Source: CAZKVU01 sp964556475 (GTDB lineage Bacteria > Patescibacteriota > Microgenomatia > UBA1406 > HO2-37-13b). Taken from it: 9,224 nucleotides of DNA. The notes beneath the pieces are model-generated. The model searched no databases. It was not told the origin of the DNA and saw only the letters and a list, made by a program, of their open reading frames with translations. Each line of letters starts with the position of its first letter. The first letter of the stretch is position 1. The stretch lies in the NCBI GenBank assembly GCA_964556475.1, contig CAZKVU010000024.1:1-9224 (forward strand), read 5' to 3'. Below, piece after piece: positions 1-6,168 of this stretch. Made by a program: the position numbers and the translations under genes.

Positions 1-35
1 AGATTGAAAATGAGAGGGAGCTGAAGTTCAGTCAT
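1..35 (-). CDS. Possible 5' end of another leftward gene (only 11 codons visible)
   Basis: Reading leftward from an ATG at 33-35, the frame MTELQLPLIFN is open to the window edge. A TATAAT hexamer lies on the same strand at 42-47, six bases before this ATG, the same spacing seen at the CBS-domain gene. A new gene starting here is therefore plausible. Its identity cannot be told from 11 residues. In many bacteria lspA (signal peptidase II) follows a TraR/DksA-type gene, and lgt lies nearby here, but that is only contextual speculation. The frame could also be chance. Confidence 0.3.
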   Translation of the reverse strand, partial: MTELQLPLIFN

Positions 36-56
36 TCCTTCATTATATCAAGTTCA

Positions 57-425
57 TTACTTCACAAGTTGCTTATTGTGATCAATGCAATATTTTGCTT
101 CAGGGACAAGTTGGAGTCGAGCAAAACCAATTGGTTCATGCGAGTGTTCGCACAATCCATAGGTCCCTTTGTCCATCTTTCTGAGTGCGTCATGAATCAG
201 TTCAAGCCTCTTCTCAAATGATTTAATTTCAGCTTCAATGGTATCATGGCCAAGTTGCTCGCGAATATCAGTATCAACAGCAGCGTTATCGTTTACATGG
301 TCCGGGTCGTTGAAGGGGTCATTTGCTTGAAGCTTCCTCATCATCTCCTGAGTCTTTGTTTCCTCCTCCAGAAGAGTTTTCTTCAGAGCTGTCAATTCCT
401 GTTTTGTTAATCCTTTGTTTGCCAT
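57..425 (-). CDS. TraR/DksA-family regulator with altered zinc site
   Basis: This 122-residue protein has the TraR/DksA layout: an N-terminal charged helix (about 6-35), an acidic Asp/Asn-rich middle (37-62), a second helix (62-86) and a C-terminal zinc-finger-like segment (88-116) introduced by GTYGLC. DksA relatives bind RNA polymerase through the secondary channel and tune promoters, often with ppGpp. The usual four cysteines (CxxC...CxxC) are not all present. The first pair reads C92-E-H-S95, with H94 and H96 nearby, and the second reads C113-I-D-H116. A mixed Cys/His site or loss of zinc are both possible. The ATG at 425 gives a normal-length family N-terminus but lies inside the lgt-like frame, overlapping it by 107 nt. 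The Met28/Met29 alternatives would cut the first helix. No Shine-Dalgarno sequence is visible. The family call is firm, while the exact regulatory role is unknown. Confidence 0.85.
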   Translation of the reverse strand: MANKGLTKQELTALKKTLLEEETKTQEMMRKLQANDPFNDPDHVNDNAAVDTDIREQLGHDTIEAEIKSFEKRLELIHDALRKMDKGTYGLCEHSHEPIGFARLQLVPEAKYCIDHNKQLVK

Positions 426-1212
426 ATGATGTAAGTGGTGTTAATAAATTTTTAGATAATTCTAATAATCCTTGCCTATATTGTGTCGCCAAATAGATTG
501 TTGTAACAATGAAAAGCACTGTTCCAACCATCAGGTTGAACGACAATCCCGCTAAGTATATATGATTTTGTTTCATGAAGTCAAGCAGTAACTGTACGAG
601 CGAGAAGTATGCGACAAAGAAAAAGAATGAAAATCCTCGCTGAATCGTTTCTCGTCGCACATAAAATGTAATCATGTGAGATATATAAAATCCAAGGAAA
701 AGCAATATAGCTTCATACAATGCAACTACATGCCGTAAGCCTTCTGCTCCAACATAATGAACCCGCAGGAAAAAGTTTGTCTGTGTACCAATTTCGTTCC
801 CTGCAAAAAAGGCGCCTACCTTCCCGATCGCCAGCGCCAGGAGTAATGGAGCAATGACATAATCAACAATGTGCATAAATGGAATACGCTTGTATCGTGT
901 GTAAAGAGTCATAATCAGGAATCCACCTATAAATCCACCTGTCAGCGACAATCCCGGGTATCCGTTTATCAATATGTATTTCAGTGGACTGAAACCAAAT
1001 TCGCTAAAGTTGAATATAATAAAAAAAGCACGAGCTCCAATAAATGCACCGAGTAATGATGCAAATAAACCATCAAAGATATCTTCTTCCTTATATGATG
1101 TGAGCTTGATGTTTCTCCAGAGCCAAAACATACCCCAGAAAAAAGCAAGTACCAGGAAAACTCCAAAAGTGTAAATTTTGATGATTTTAAGATCAAGTAA
1201 TACGGGTAACAT
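319..1212 (-). CDS. Lgt-family membrane protein, catalytic residues largely missing
   Basis: This 297-residue protein has about seven hydrophobic segments (near 10-33, 47-68, 88-104, 117-137, 163-185, 194-212 and 223-243) and the overall pattern of prolipoprotein diacylglyceryl transferase (Lgt). Lgt moves diacylglycerol from phosphatidylglycerol to the lipobox cysteine of prelipoproteins. By-eye alignment to E. coli Lgt pairs GLSLTGGFIGG (87-97) with its SFHGGLIG motif, GKVGAFFAGNEIG (130-142) with GRLGNFINGELWG, RHVVALYE (160-167) with RHPSQLYE, and VQLLLDF (206-212) with FRIIVEF. At those sites the conserved His is T91, Arg143 is K131, Asn146 is A134 and Arg239 is Q207. Transferase activity is therefore doubtful, and a divergent or repurposed homologue is likely. 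The Ser/Gly/Asp/Glu-rich tail (271-297) lies wholly in the overlap with the TraR/DksA-like gene. The fold is fairly certain and the function is not. Confidence 0.75.
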   Translation of the reverse strand: MLPVLLDLKIIKIYTFGVFLVLAFFWGMFWLWRNIKLTSYKEEDIFDGLFASLLGAFIGARAFFIIFNFSEFGFSPLKYILINGYPGLSLTGGFIGGFLIMTLYTRYKRIPFMHIVDYVIAPLLLALAIGKVGAFFAGNEIGTQTNFFLRVHYVGAEGLRHVVALYEAILLFLGFYISHMITFYVRRETIQRGFSFFFFVAYFSLVQLLLDFMKQNHIYLAGLSFNLMVGTVLFIVTTIYLATQYRQGLLELSKNLLTPLTSYGKQRINKTGIDSSEENSSGGGNKDSGDDEEASSK

Positions 1213-1224
1213 ACGTATGAATGT

Positions 1225-1233
1225 ATTGTATCA
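1225..1233 (-). promoter_or_regulatory. Extended -10 promoter candidate for the lgt-like gene
   Basis: On the minus strand the gap between truB and the lgt-like gene contains TGATACAAT, an extended -10 (TGn plus TACAAT, 5 of 6 to consensus), 12 bases before the ATG at 1212. Transcription would start only about 5 nt before the ATG. There is no convincing -35 box. A second hexamer, TATGAT, lies at 1235-1240. Confidence 0.4.
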
Positions 1234-1268
1234 TATCATAAAACCTGCATCATGGGCTTTCTAAGGCC

Positions 1269-1898
1269 TCATTGATAAGACTCAGCCGCATCAAGAGTAA
1301 ATTCCCCCACTCGTGTTCGGATAAGACTTTTCATATATGCTCCTGTTCCGAGTTTTTCACCAATATCGCGTGCCAAAGCCCTGATATACACCCCTGAGCC
1401 GCATTGAACATGAATTGTTACGACTGGATAGGTGTAATCGCGCATTTCAATGGAATCAATATGGACGTGTTTTGGCTGTATTTCTACAACCTCTCCTCGC
1501 CGTGCACGAGAATAAGCTGTTTCTCCTTTAATCTTTATTGCAGAGAATACCGGCGGTTTTTGAAGAATATCGCCTGTAAAAGTTGTGAGGATTTTCTGTA
1601 TTTCTTCTGACGATGGTTCCCGTTGCGATAATCCGGGCGTAATCGGACCTTCAGAATCATCAGTATGTGAAATTTTTCCAAGCTCTATTTCAGCAATATA
1701 TTCTTTTGTTGAATCTTTAAGAATTGCTGATAATTGACGTGTTGATTCCCTACCAACAGCGATAACAAGGACTCCCTCCGCTTGTGGATCAAGCGTACCC
1801 CCGTGACCAATTTTTGTCCCCTTCTCATGTTGGAGCTTTATTGAGCGGATTACATCATATGAAGAAATTCCCTTAGGCTTATGTACTGCAAAGATCAT
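1269..1898 (-). CDS. truB: tRNA pseudouridine(55) synthase TruB, catalytic domain only
   Basis: TruB isomerises U55 to pseudouridine in the T-loop of nearly all elongator tRNAs. The 209-residue product opens with the typical VHKPKGISSYDV and carries the active-site motif GHGGTLDPQAEGVL (31-44), in which D37 is the nucleophilic aspartate. It also shows KEY (65-67), the PPVFSAIKIKGE segment (115-126), and CGSGVYIRALARDIGE (166-181) with the conserved Arg173. The reading frame stops just after LIRTRVGEF (192-200), so the C-terminal PUA-like domain of longer TruB proteins (about 300 residues in E. coli) is absent. Such short forms fit a reduced genome. The gene starts 8 bp after the upstream CBS-protein stop codon, which suggests co-transcription. 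No Shine-Dalgarno sequence is seen, and the stop is TGA. Confidence 0.95.
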   Translation of the reverse strand: MIFAVHKPKGISSYDVIRSIKLQHEKGTKIGHGGTLDPQAEGVLVIAVGRESTRQLSAILKDSTKEYIAEIELGKISHTDDSEGPITPGLSQREPSSEEIQKILTTFTGDILQKPPVFSAIKIKGETAYSRARRGEVVEIQPKHVHIDSIEMRDYTYPVVTIHVQCGSGVYIRALARDIGEKLGTGAYMKSLIRTRVGEFTLDAAESYQ

Positions 1899-1906
1899 AG
1901 CTTTAT

Positions 1907-2986
1907 TTATGATTTTCTATTTTTGGATAATAAGATTCGCGTTTTGTGCTTAATATCTTTAAGAAGTGCTTGAAGGTTTTTTCCTTCTTCTGAAACCACC
2001 ATATGTTTCCCTCTCTGGAAGAATGACAGCACAGCCTTATATACTCCACCCTGCTTGCTTTCGGTAACAGATACCTGCGCTCGTGCAACATCGTTGCGCT
2101 TACCGAGCATCCGATTAAAACGACTGATAAACAGCTGAATCAACGTTTCGCTTCCTTTTGAAAGCTGTGAAGATTGCATTGCAAGCGCAGGGATCCTGGT
2201 TTTTTCAGCATACATTCCGAGAATGTCCCGTACTGTTACAATGCCATATAGCTGATTATTATCTGTTATCACAATGCTTCCTATTTCCTTCTCGAGCAAT
2301 TCGCCAATAACATCTCTATATGTATGATTACTTGTTAAAGAATAAACACGCGTATGGATAAAATTCTTAACCGGTTTTTTGAGAAGCGGATGCTTATCAC
2401 CTGTTCGTGAGGCATAATTTTGACGTTCAACTGGAAGGGAAAGTAAATTGATAAGATCATAGTACGTAAGCATTCCGGCGATTTTGTCCGAGCTTGATAC
2501 AACAACTAGTTTCGAAATTTTGAATTTTTTGAATTGCGCAAGGGCTTTTGACAAATACGCGGTATCTTTTACGGTTACGATCCTGTGTGAGCGAATTGTC
2601 TTGTTATCAAGCGTTGTGTTGAAACGATCATCACTGCTGATGTATTTTAAAATACGTCGCGCCGATATAATCCCTATAAATCGGTCATTCTCGTAAACCG
2701 GTAAGAAATATATCTTGGACTCTACCATCAGCCGACAGGCTTTTTCAATTGAATCAGATATGTTCAGATGCGGCGGCTTAACAAGACACGTCTTTACCTT
2801 TGTATTAGCTGGATATGATTTTTTGATCAATGCATAATATGGATTGATGATTCCCTCCAACTTGTCATCCTTAAATACGAATGCGGCGTCGTGTGAAGAT
2901 TTGAGAAGGCTGAGGGCAGATGCAAGTGTGTCCTCGGGTGTAACTTTGATGATATCCTCGGTTTTAAAAAGCTCCCGCAGCTTCAT
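1907..2986 (-). CDS. Four-CBS-domain protein with C-terminal HPF/RaiA-like domain
   Basis: This 359-residue soluble protein has four tandem CBS repeats at about 8-57, 66-117, 128-183 and 205-258. Each ends in the usual (V/I)G(I/M)(I/V/L)(S/T)xRDIL-type strand and helix, for example FIGIISARRIL (103-113) and LYGIVTVRDIL (246-256). Paired CBS domains usually bind adenine nucleotides such as AMP, ATP or SAM. The C-terminal region (about 267-355) has no CBS pattern. Its predicted order is a basic helix (281-296), strands ARAQVSVTE (301-309), VYKAVLSFFQRG (315-326) and HMVVSEEG (328-335), then a lysine-rich helix (337-355). That order resembles ribosome hibernation factors (HPF/RaiA), but this is a fold guess made by eye. 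A nucleotide-sensing ribosome-associated protein is possible. The start follows a -10 box by only six bases, and truB follows 8 bp downstream. Confidence 0.75.
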   Translation of the reverse strand: MKLRELFKTEDIIKVTPEDTLASALSLLKSSHDAAFVFKDDKLEGIINPYYALIKKSYPANTKVKTCLVKPPHLNISDSIEKACRLMVESKIYFLPVYENDRFIGIISARRILKYISSDDRFNTTLDNKTIRSHRIVTVKDTAYLSKALAQFKKFKISKLVVVSSSDKIAGMLTYYDLINLLSLPVERQNYASRTGDKHPLLKKPVKNFIHTRVYSLTSNHTYRDVIGELLEKEIGSIVITDNNQLYGIVTVRDILGMYAEKTRIPALAMQSSQLSKGSETLIQLFISRFNRMLGKRNDVARAQVSVTESKQGGVYKAVLSFFQRGKHMVVSEEGKNLQALLKDIKHKTRILLSKNRKS

Positions 2987-2992
2987 ACCCCG

Positions 2993-3021
2993 AGTATAAC
3001 AGAGGGTTCAAAGGCATACAA
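2993..3021 (-). promoter_or_regulatory. Promoter of the CBS gene, apparently leaderless
   Basis: On the minus strand a -10 box TATACT (2993-2998, 5 of 6 to consensus) is separated by exactly 17 bp from TTGTAT (3016-3021, 3 of 6). Only six bases lie between the -10 box and the ATG at 2986, so transcription should start at or next to the A of the start codon. The transcript would then be leaderless or nearly so. Confidence 0.55.
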
Positions 3022-3188
3022 GGAACAAAGCTGTTATTTAATACTTTTCTCAGAAAATTTTAATAACTTTTTTTCTTCTGTAGTAGGATAAGTGCCAATT
3101 TTTGTATAATTTTTTTCTACGAGAGTCTGAACGTTCTATAGGTTATAAATGATTTTGTTTCAGGGAATTTTTAGGCGAGCTGATTTAG

Positions 3189-3197
3189 TGATATAAT
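3189..3197 (+). promoter_or_regulatory. Extended -10 promoter of tRNA-Leu
   Basis: The plus strand reads TGATATAAT, a perfect extended -10 (TGn plus TATAAT), 11 bases before the first base of the mature tRNA. The -35 region is not recognisable, which is normal for extended -10 promoters. Another plus-strand TATAAT lies at 3105-3110 without a clear -35. Confidence 0.6.
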
Positions 3198-3208
3198 AAA
3201 GACTTGAA

Positions 3209-3292
3209 GCCGGGATGGCGGAATTGGTATACGCGTAGGTCTCAAAAACCTATGATGGCAACATCGTGAGGGTTCGAGCCCCTCTCCCGGCA
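3209..3292 (+). tRNA. tRNA-Leu, anticodon CAA (reads UUG)
   Basis: This 84-nt class II tRNA folds cleanly. The acceptor stem GCCGGGA (3209-3215) pairs perfectly with TCCCGGC (3285-3291), followed by discriminator A3292. The D stem is GCG/CGC (3218-3220, 3232-3234) with G-G at 3226-3227. The anticodon stem TAGGT/ACCTA (3236-3240, 3248-3252) holds loop CTCAAAA with anticodon CAA at 3243-3245. The long variable arm has stem GATG/CATC (3254-3257, 3262-3265) with a GCAA loop. The T arm is GAGGG/CCCTC (3268-3272, 3280-3284) around TTCGAGC. A long variable arm with A73 and CAA identifies leucine. The 3' CCA is not encoded (CTT follows), so a CCA-adding enzyme is required. The gene ends one base before the convergent pyrD stop codon. 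Confidence 0.97.
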
Positions 3293-3293
3293 C

Positions 3294-4379
3294 TTATTTG
3301 ACAGCACTTTTAATCTCCTGTGCTAAAAACGGATTCCACATTGCCCCGGTGGCACTCATAACAACATCGGCCCCAGCTTTTCTGTACTCATCATAATCAT
3401 CAGCAGTCATAACACCGCCCATACTTTCGATCGTATATGACAATCCCCGTGACTTTCTTATATCAAATAATCGACGAGCCATCTCTAAACCCGCCCATTT
3501 TATTCCAGCTCCACAAATACCGCTTTTCAATCTGTTTGGTCCAGGCAAAGCTTGATTCCCTTTTGCATCGACGACTTCTGCAGGAATAGTGTTTACTGAT
3601 GCAATTCCCTGTACATACGCGCCCACATGATCTACAAAATTGTGCAGCGCACCATCGCTTTCAAAATATCCAATTTTTACAGACAACGGCCTATCACCTA
3701 TCACCTCTTTAATCGCCTTAACTATTTTTCCAGATATTTCAGCGTTGTAACAAATCAGTCCTTCATTCCCAATGTTTGGACAAGACAAATTAACCTCTAA
3801 TAACTTTGCGCCTGTTTCCAATGCTTTTTTCGCAGCGAACACATGATCATCAATAAATTCCTGCTCAGTCTGGCCCTCCTGCACTGTACCCATAAAACTC
3901 AGCACTAAAACTTGTCCCTTTCCAGCGTATGATAATGCCTTTTTAACATCCTCCTGCCAGTAATCTACCGGTTTTGAAGGAACACCAAAGGAATTCGTGA
4001 TTGAGAGGGGTTCGTTATATTCTGCGCTCCCAACCAACTGTTCCTTTGATTTCTTTATCGTTAAATCCCCCTTTAAATCAAGCGCTAGAATATTTGGATG
4101 CGGATGACATGGATAGCTATTACTTCGGACTGTTTTATAAACACAAATATCAAAACCCATATCAAAAGCAGCCTTAACAAATCGGCTGTTTATAAGAGGG
4201 CCGGGCGGAATGCCGATTGGTTTATACACAGGGTACCCATGATAATTAAACTGTGGCTCCCCTTTTTGAATATATCTCTTTGATGTATCAGCGAGAACCT
4301 CGGCAAATGCACCATAAGGCCCATGTTCGTAATTTTCCTCGTAAGATTTTGTTGGATCGTAAAATGGCGTGTGCAGCAT
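3294..4379 (-). CDS. pyrD: Dihydroorotate dehydrogenase, class 1-like
   Basis: PyrD oxidises dihydroorotate to orotate using FMN, the only redox step of UMP synthesis. The 361-residue protein shows NLSCPN (197-202). The cysteine C200 marks the cytosolic class 1 enzymes, since class 2 membrane enzymes have serine there. Likely FMN and substrate contacts are VYKTVRS with K82 (80-86), ITNSFGVPS with N129 (127-135), SVKIGY with K235 (233-238), SVNTIP (261-266), the glycine pair 321-322 and SATG (342-345). It is longer than typical class 1A enzymes (about 310 residues), with roughly 45 extra residues at the N-terminus. No pyrK (electron-transfer subunit of class 1B) is visible here, so the electron acceptor is unclear. 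The start lies 6 bp after the pyrC stop, and pyrD is the last gene of the operon. The enzyme family is clear, and the assignment is strengthened by the adjacent pyrC. Confidence 0.9.
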   Translation of the reverse strand: MLHTPFYDPTKSYEENYEHGPYGAFAEVLADTSKRYIQKGEPQFNYHGYPVYKPIGIPPGPLINSRFVKAAFDMGFDICVYKTVRSNSYPCHPHPNILALDLKGDLTIKKSKEQLVGSAEYNEPLSITNSFGVPSKPVDYWQEDVKKALSYAGKGQVLVLSFMGTVQEGQTEQEFIDDHVFAAKKALETGAKLLEVNLSCPNIGNEGLICYNAEISGKIVKAIKEVIGDRPLSVKIGYFESDGALHNFVDHVGAYVQGIASVNTIPAEVVDAKGNQALPGPNRLKSGICGAGIKWAGLEMARRLFDIRKSRGLSYTIESMGGVMTADDYDEYRKAGADVVMSATGAMWNPFLAQEIKSAVK

Positions 4380-4385
4380 ATTGTA

Positions 4386-5477
4386 CTATGACAAATTATT
4401 AATGTTTCCACTCGGCTTACCAATAATATTTCCGTTCTCAAAAACAATATTACCACGCAATACAACTTTGACAATTTTTCCAACGACATCTCTACCTTCA
4501 AATGGTGTCCAGCCGCACTTTGAAAACATGTGCTCTGCAGTTAACTTCCATTTCGCATCAAGATCAATCTCAACGTACGTCTTGCCATCATCATGAAGAT
4601 TAAATATTTCCCTCTGCTTCGTCGATGTCATATCAATTAATCGCTCCATAGAAAGCATACCTTTATGAACTTCTGTGAGCAATAACGGCAGTGCTGTCTC
4701 TAAACCAGGAACACCATACGGCGGTTCGCTTGAATCTTTTTCAGATTTTGCATGGGGTGCGTGGTCTGTTGCAATACAATCAATAACATCGAGATTTTTC
4801 CACAATGCTTTCATGTCGCTCCGTTTTCCAACATGTGGCTTCATAAGGCCATAGGGACCAAGCCGTCCTAAATCATCCTCACATATAAATAAGTTGTTAC
4901 ATGTTGCCTCGCAGGTAATATTCACTCCGTCCTTTTTCGCCTGCTTAACAAGCATAATTTCCTCTTCAAGCGCAACATGACATATATGCAATGGAACGCT
5001 GTATTTTTTTCCTAAAGAAATTGCCAACCTAATAGTCTCCGCTTCTGCATGTGCTAAAATCGGTTTTGCTTGATTGAATTTTTGAGAAACTTCTCCCCAT
5101 GTTTTAAATATCTCATCCAAAGCGGCCGGATCCTCTACTTTCATGTTGCCAGTTGTATGATTCATATAAATTTTCAAACCATACACATGTGGAAAGGCCT
5201 TTTCATATTCAGCATAATTTCCAATTGCTGCGCCGAAATGAAAGCCTACATCGCAATATACTCGCCCTTGAGCATGCTTCATCTTCGAAAGCAGTGCCTT
5301 TTCAGTAATAGCATGATCCGGGTTGTTAGGCATGTCCATTACTAAGGTAAAACCCCCGGCAATTGCAGCTTTCGTGCCGGTCTCGAAGTCTTCTTTATAT
5401 GACCATTTCTGTGTAGCATCATCACGCAGATGTGTGTGGATGTCGATAAGTCCTGGAATTCGCGTGATATTAGACAT
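4386..5477 (-). CDS. pyrC: Dihydroorotase
   Basis: PyrC cyclises carbamoyl aspartate to dihydroorotate, step three of UMP synthesis. With the chosen start the product is 363 residues. Amidohydrolase metal ligands are all recognisable: H14 and H16 in GLIDIHTHLR (9-18), the probable carboxylated lysine K102 in GLKIYMNHTTG, H143 in LAHAE, H167 in HICHVA and D238 in ATDHAPH (236-242). DMPNN (48-52) is also characteristic. The protein resembles the longer complex-type (class I) dihydroorotases. I chose the ATG at 5475-5477 because homologues begin shortly before the PGLIDxHxH strand. The frame stays open to an ATG at 5537, which would add 20 unlikely residues and overlap pyrE by 35 nt. The chosen start leaves 25 bp after pyrE. 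There is no Shine-Dalgarno sequence. Confidence 0.95.
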   Translation of the reverse strand: MSNITRIPGLIDIHTHLRDDATQKWSYKEDFETGTKAAIAGGFTLVMDMPNNPDHAITEKALLSKMKHAQGRVYCDVGFHFGAAIGNYAEYEKAFPHVYGLKIYMNHTTGNMKVEDPAALDEIFKTWGEVSQKFNQAKPILAHAEAETIRLAISLGKKYSVPLHICHVALEEEIMLVKQAKKDGVNITCEATCNNLFICEDDLGRLGPYGLMKPHVGKRSDMKALWKNLDVIDCIATDHAPHAKSEKDSSEPPYGVPGLETALPLLLTEVHKGMLSMERLIDMTSTKQREIFNLHDDGKTYVEIDLDAKWKLTAEHMFSKCGWTPFEGRDVVGKIVKVVLRGNIVFENGNIIGKPSGNINNLS

Positions 5478-5502
5478 ATGATAATAATTGCTTTTGATTA
5501 TA

Positions 5503-6168
5503 TTATTGCTTTCCAGCCCATTCAGTTGGGTTTTCAAACCATTGATGCACTGATTCAGCCTGCTCCTTACTTAACATTCCTTTCTTAACCGCCTCTTCAA
5601 CAATGAATTTCCCTGTTGTGAGTGCAAAAATAGTGACATTTTTCTCCTCAAATGCCTGATGTGCTGCTGCGGTTTCATATGTGGTTGTCGCAACACAATA
5701 ATCCACGATTCCCCCTTCTTCACGAATAGTATCAGCATTATCAAGCGCACTACCACCCGTTGAAATATGATCCTCAATAATAACCACTTTCGCACCTTTT
5801 GGAAAGAAACCTTCAAGTTTTCGCTGTTTGCCATGTCCTTTAGCAGATGAACGAACGAAAACCATAGGCACAGATAAATGATCCGCTATCCATGCTGCTT
5901 GCGGGATAGCTGCAGTTGCCGTTCCGGAAACACATTCAACATTTTCAATACCAATATGCTGTTTAATTGTTTCTATATAAAGCTCGATAATGCGTGTTCT
6001 CTCTTTGGGGTGCGACATAACGAGCCGATTATCCAAATAAATAGGGCTTTGCAAACCCGAGGTATAAGTAAACGGTGGATCAAATCGGAATGACACTGCG
6101 TTGATTGACAATAATATATGTGCAGCCTCCTGTTGAATACTTTCATGCGTTGCGTTTATTGTGTTCAT
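5503..6168 (-). CDS. pyrE: Orotate phosphoribosyltransferase
   Basis: PyrE joins orotate to PRPP, making orotidine 5'-monophosphate and pyrophosphate. The 221-residue protein has the type I phosphoribosyltransferase fold. FTYTSGLQSPIYLDNR (33-48) matches the orotate-side segment, VRSSAKGHGKQRKLEG (105-120) is the flexible catalytic loop with K110 and H112, and VVIIEDHISTGGS (128-140) is the PRPP-binding loop with its acidic pair E132/D133. Length is normal for the family. Its ATG shares four bases (ATGA, minus strand 6165-6168) with the pyrF stop codon, so the two are probably translationally coupled. The product of PyrE is the substrate of PyrF, which fits their pairing. Confidence 0.95.
   Translation of the reverse strand: MNTINATHESIQQEAAHILLSINAVSFRFDPPFTYTSGLQSPIYLDNRLVMSHPKERTRIIELYIETIKQHIGIENVECVSGTATAAIPQAAWIADHLSVPMVFVRSSAKGHGKQRKLEGFFPKGAKVVIIEDHISTGGSALDNADTIREEGGIVDYCVATTTYETAAAHQAFEEKNVTIFALTTGKFIVEEAVKKGMLSKEQAESVHQWFENPTEWAGKQ

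Noticed and set aside
974..1196. Overlapping short frames on both strands inside the lgt-like gene
   Set aside because: They are alternate-frame shadows of the hydrophobic lgt-like coding sequence, without family features.
3105..3110. Plus-strand TATAAT with following T-run as promoter or terminator
   Set aside because: There is no -35, no extended -10 and no hairpin before the T-run. The region 2987-3208 shows nothing else that I can name.
3129..3136. GAACGTTC palindrome as a LexA-type box
   Set aside because: The half-sites lack the 4-nt spacing of the Bacillus-type LexA box, and no SOS gene is near; an 8-bp palindrome is expected by chance.
3149..3196. 15-codon plus-strand frame upstream of the tRNA
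   Set aside because: It is too short, has no ribosome site, and overlaps the tRNA promoter.
5478..5537. Longer pyrC start adding 20 residues
   Set aside because: It would overlap pyrE by 35 nt, and the extra residues do not look like dihydroorotase; the ATG at 5477 sits right before the conserved first strand.
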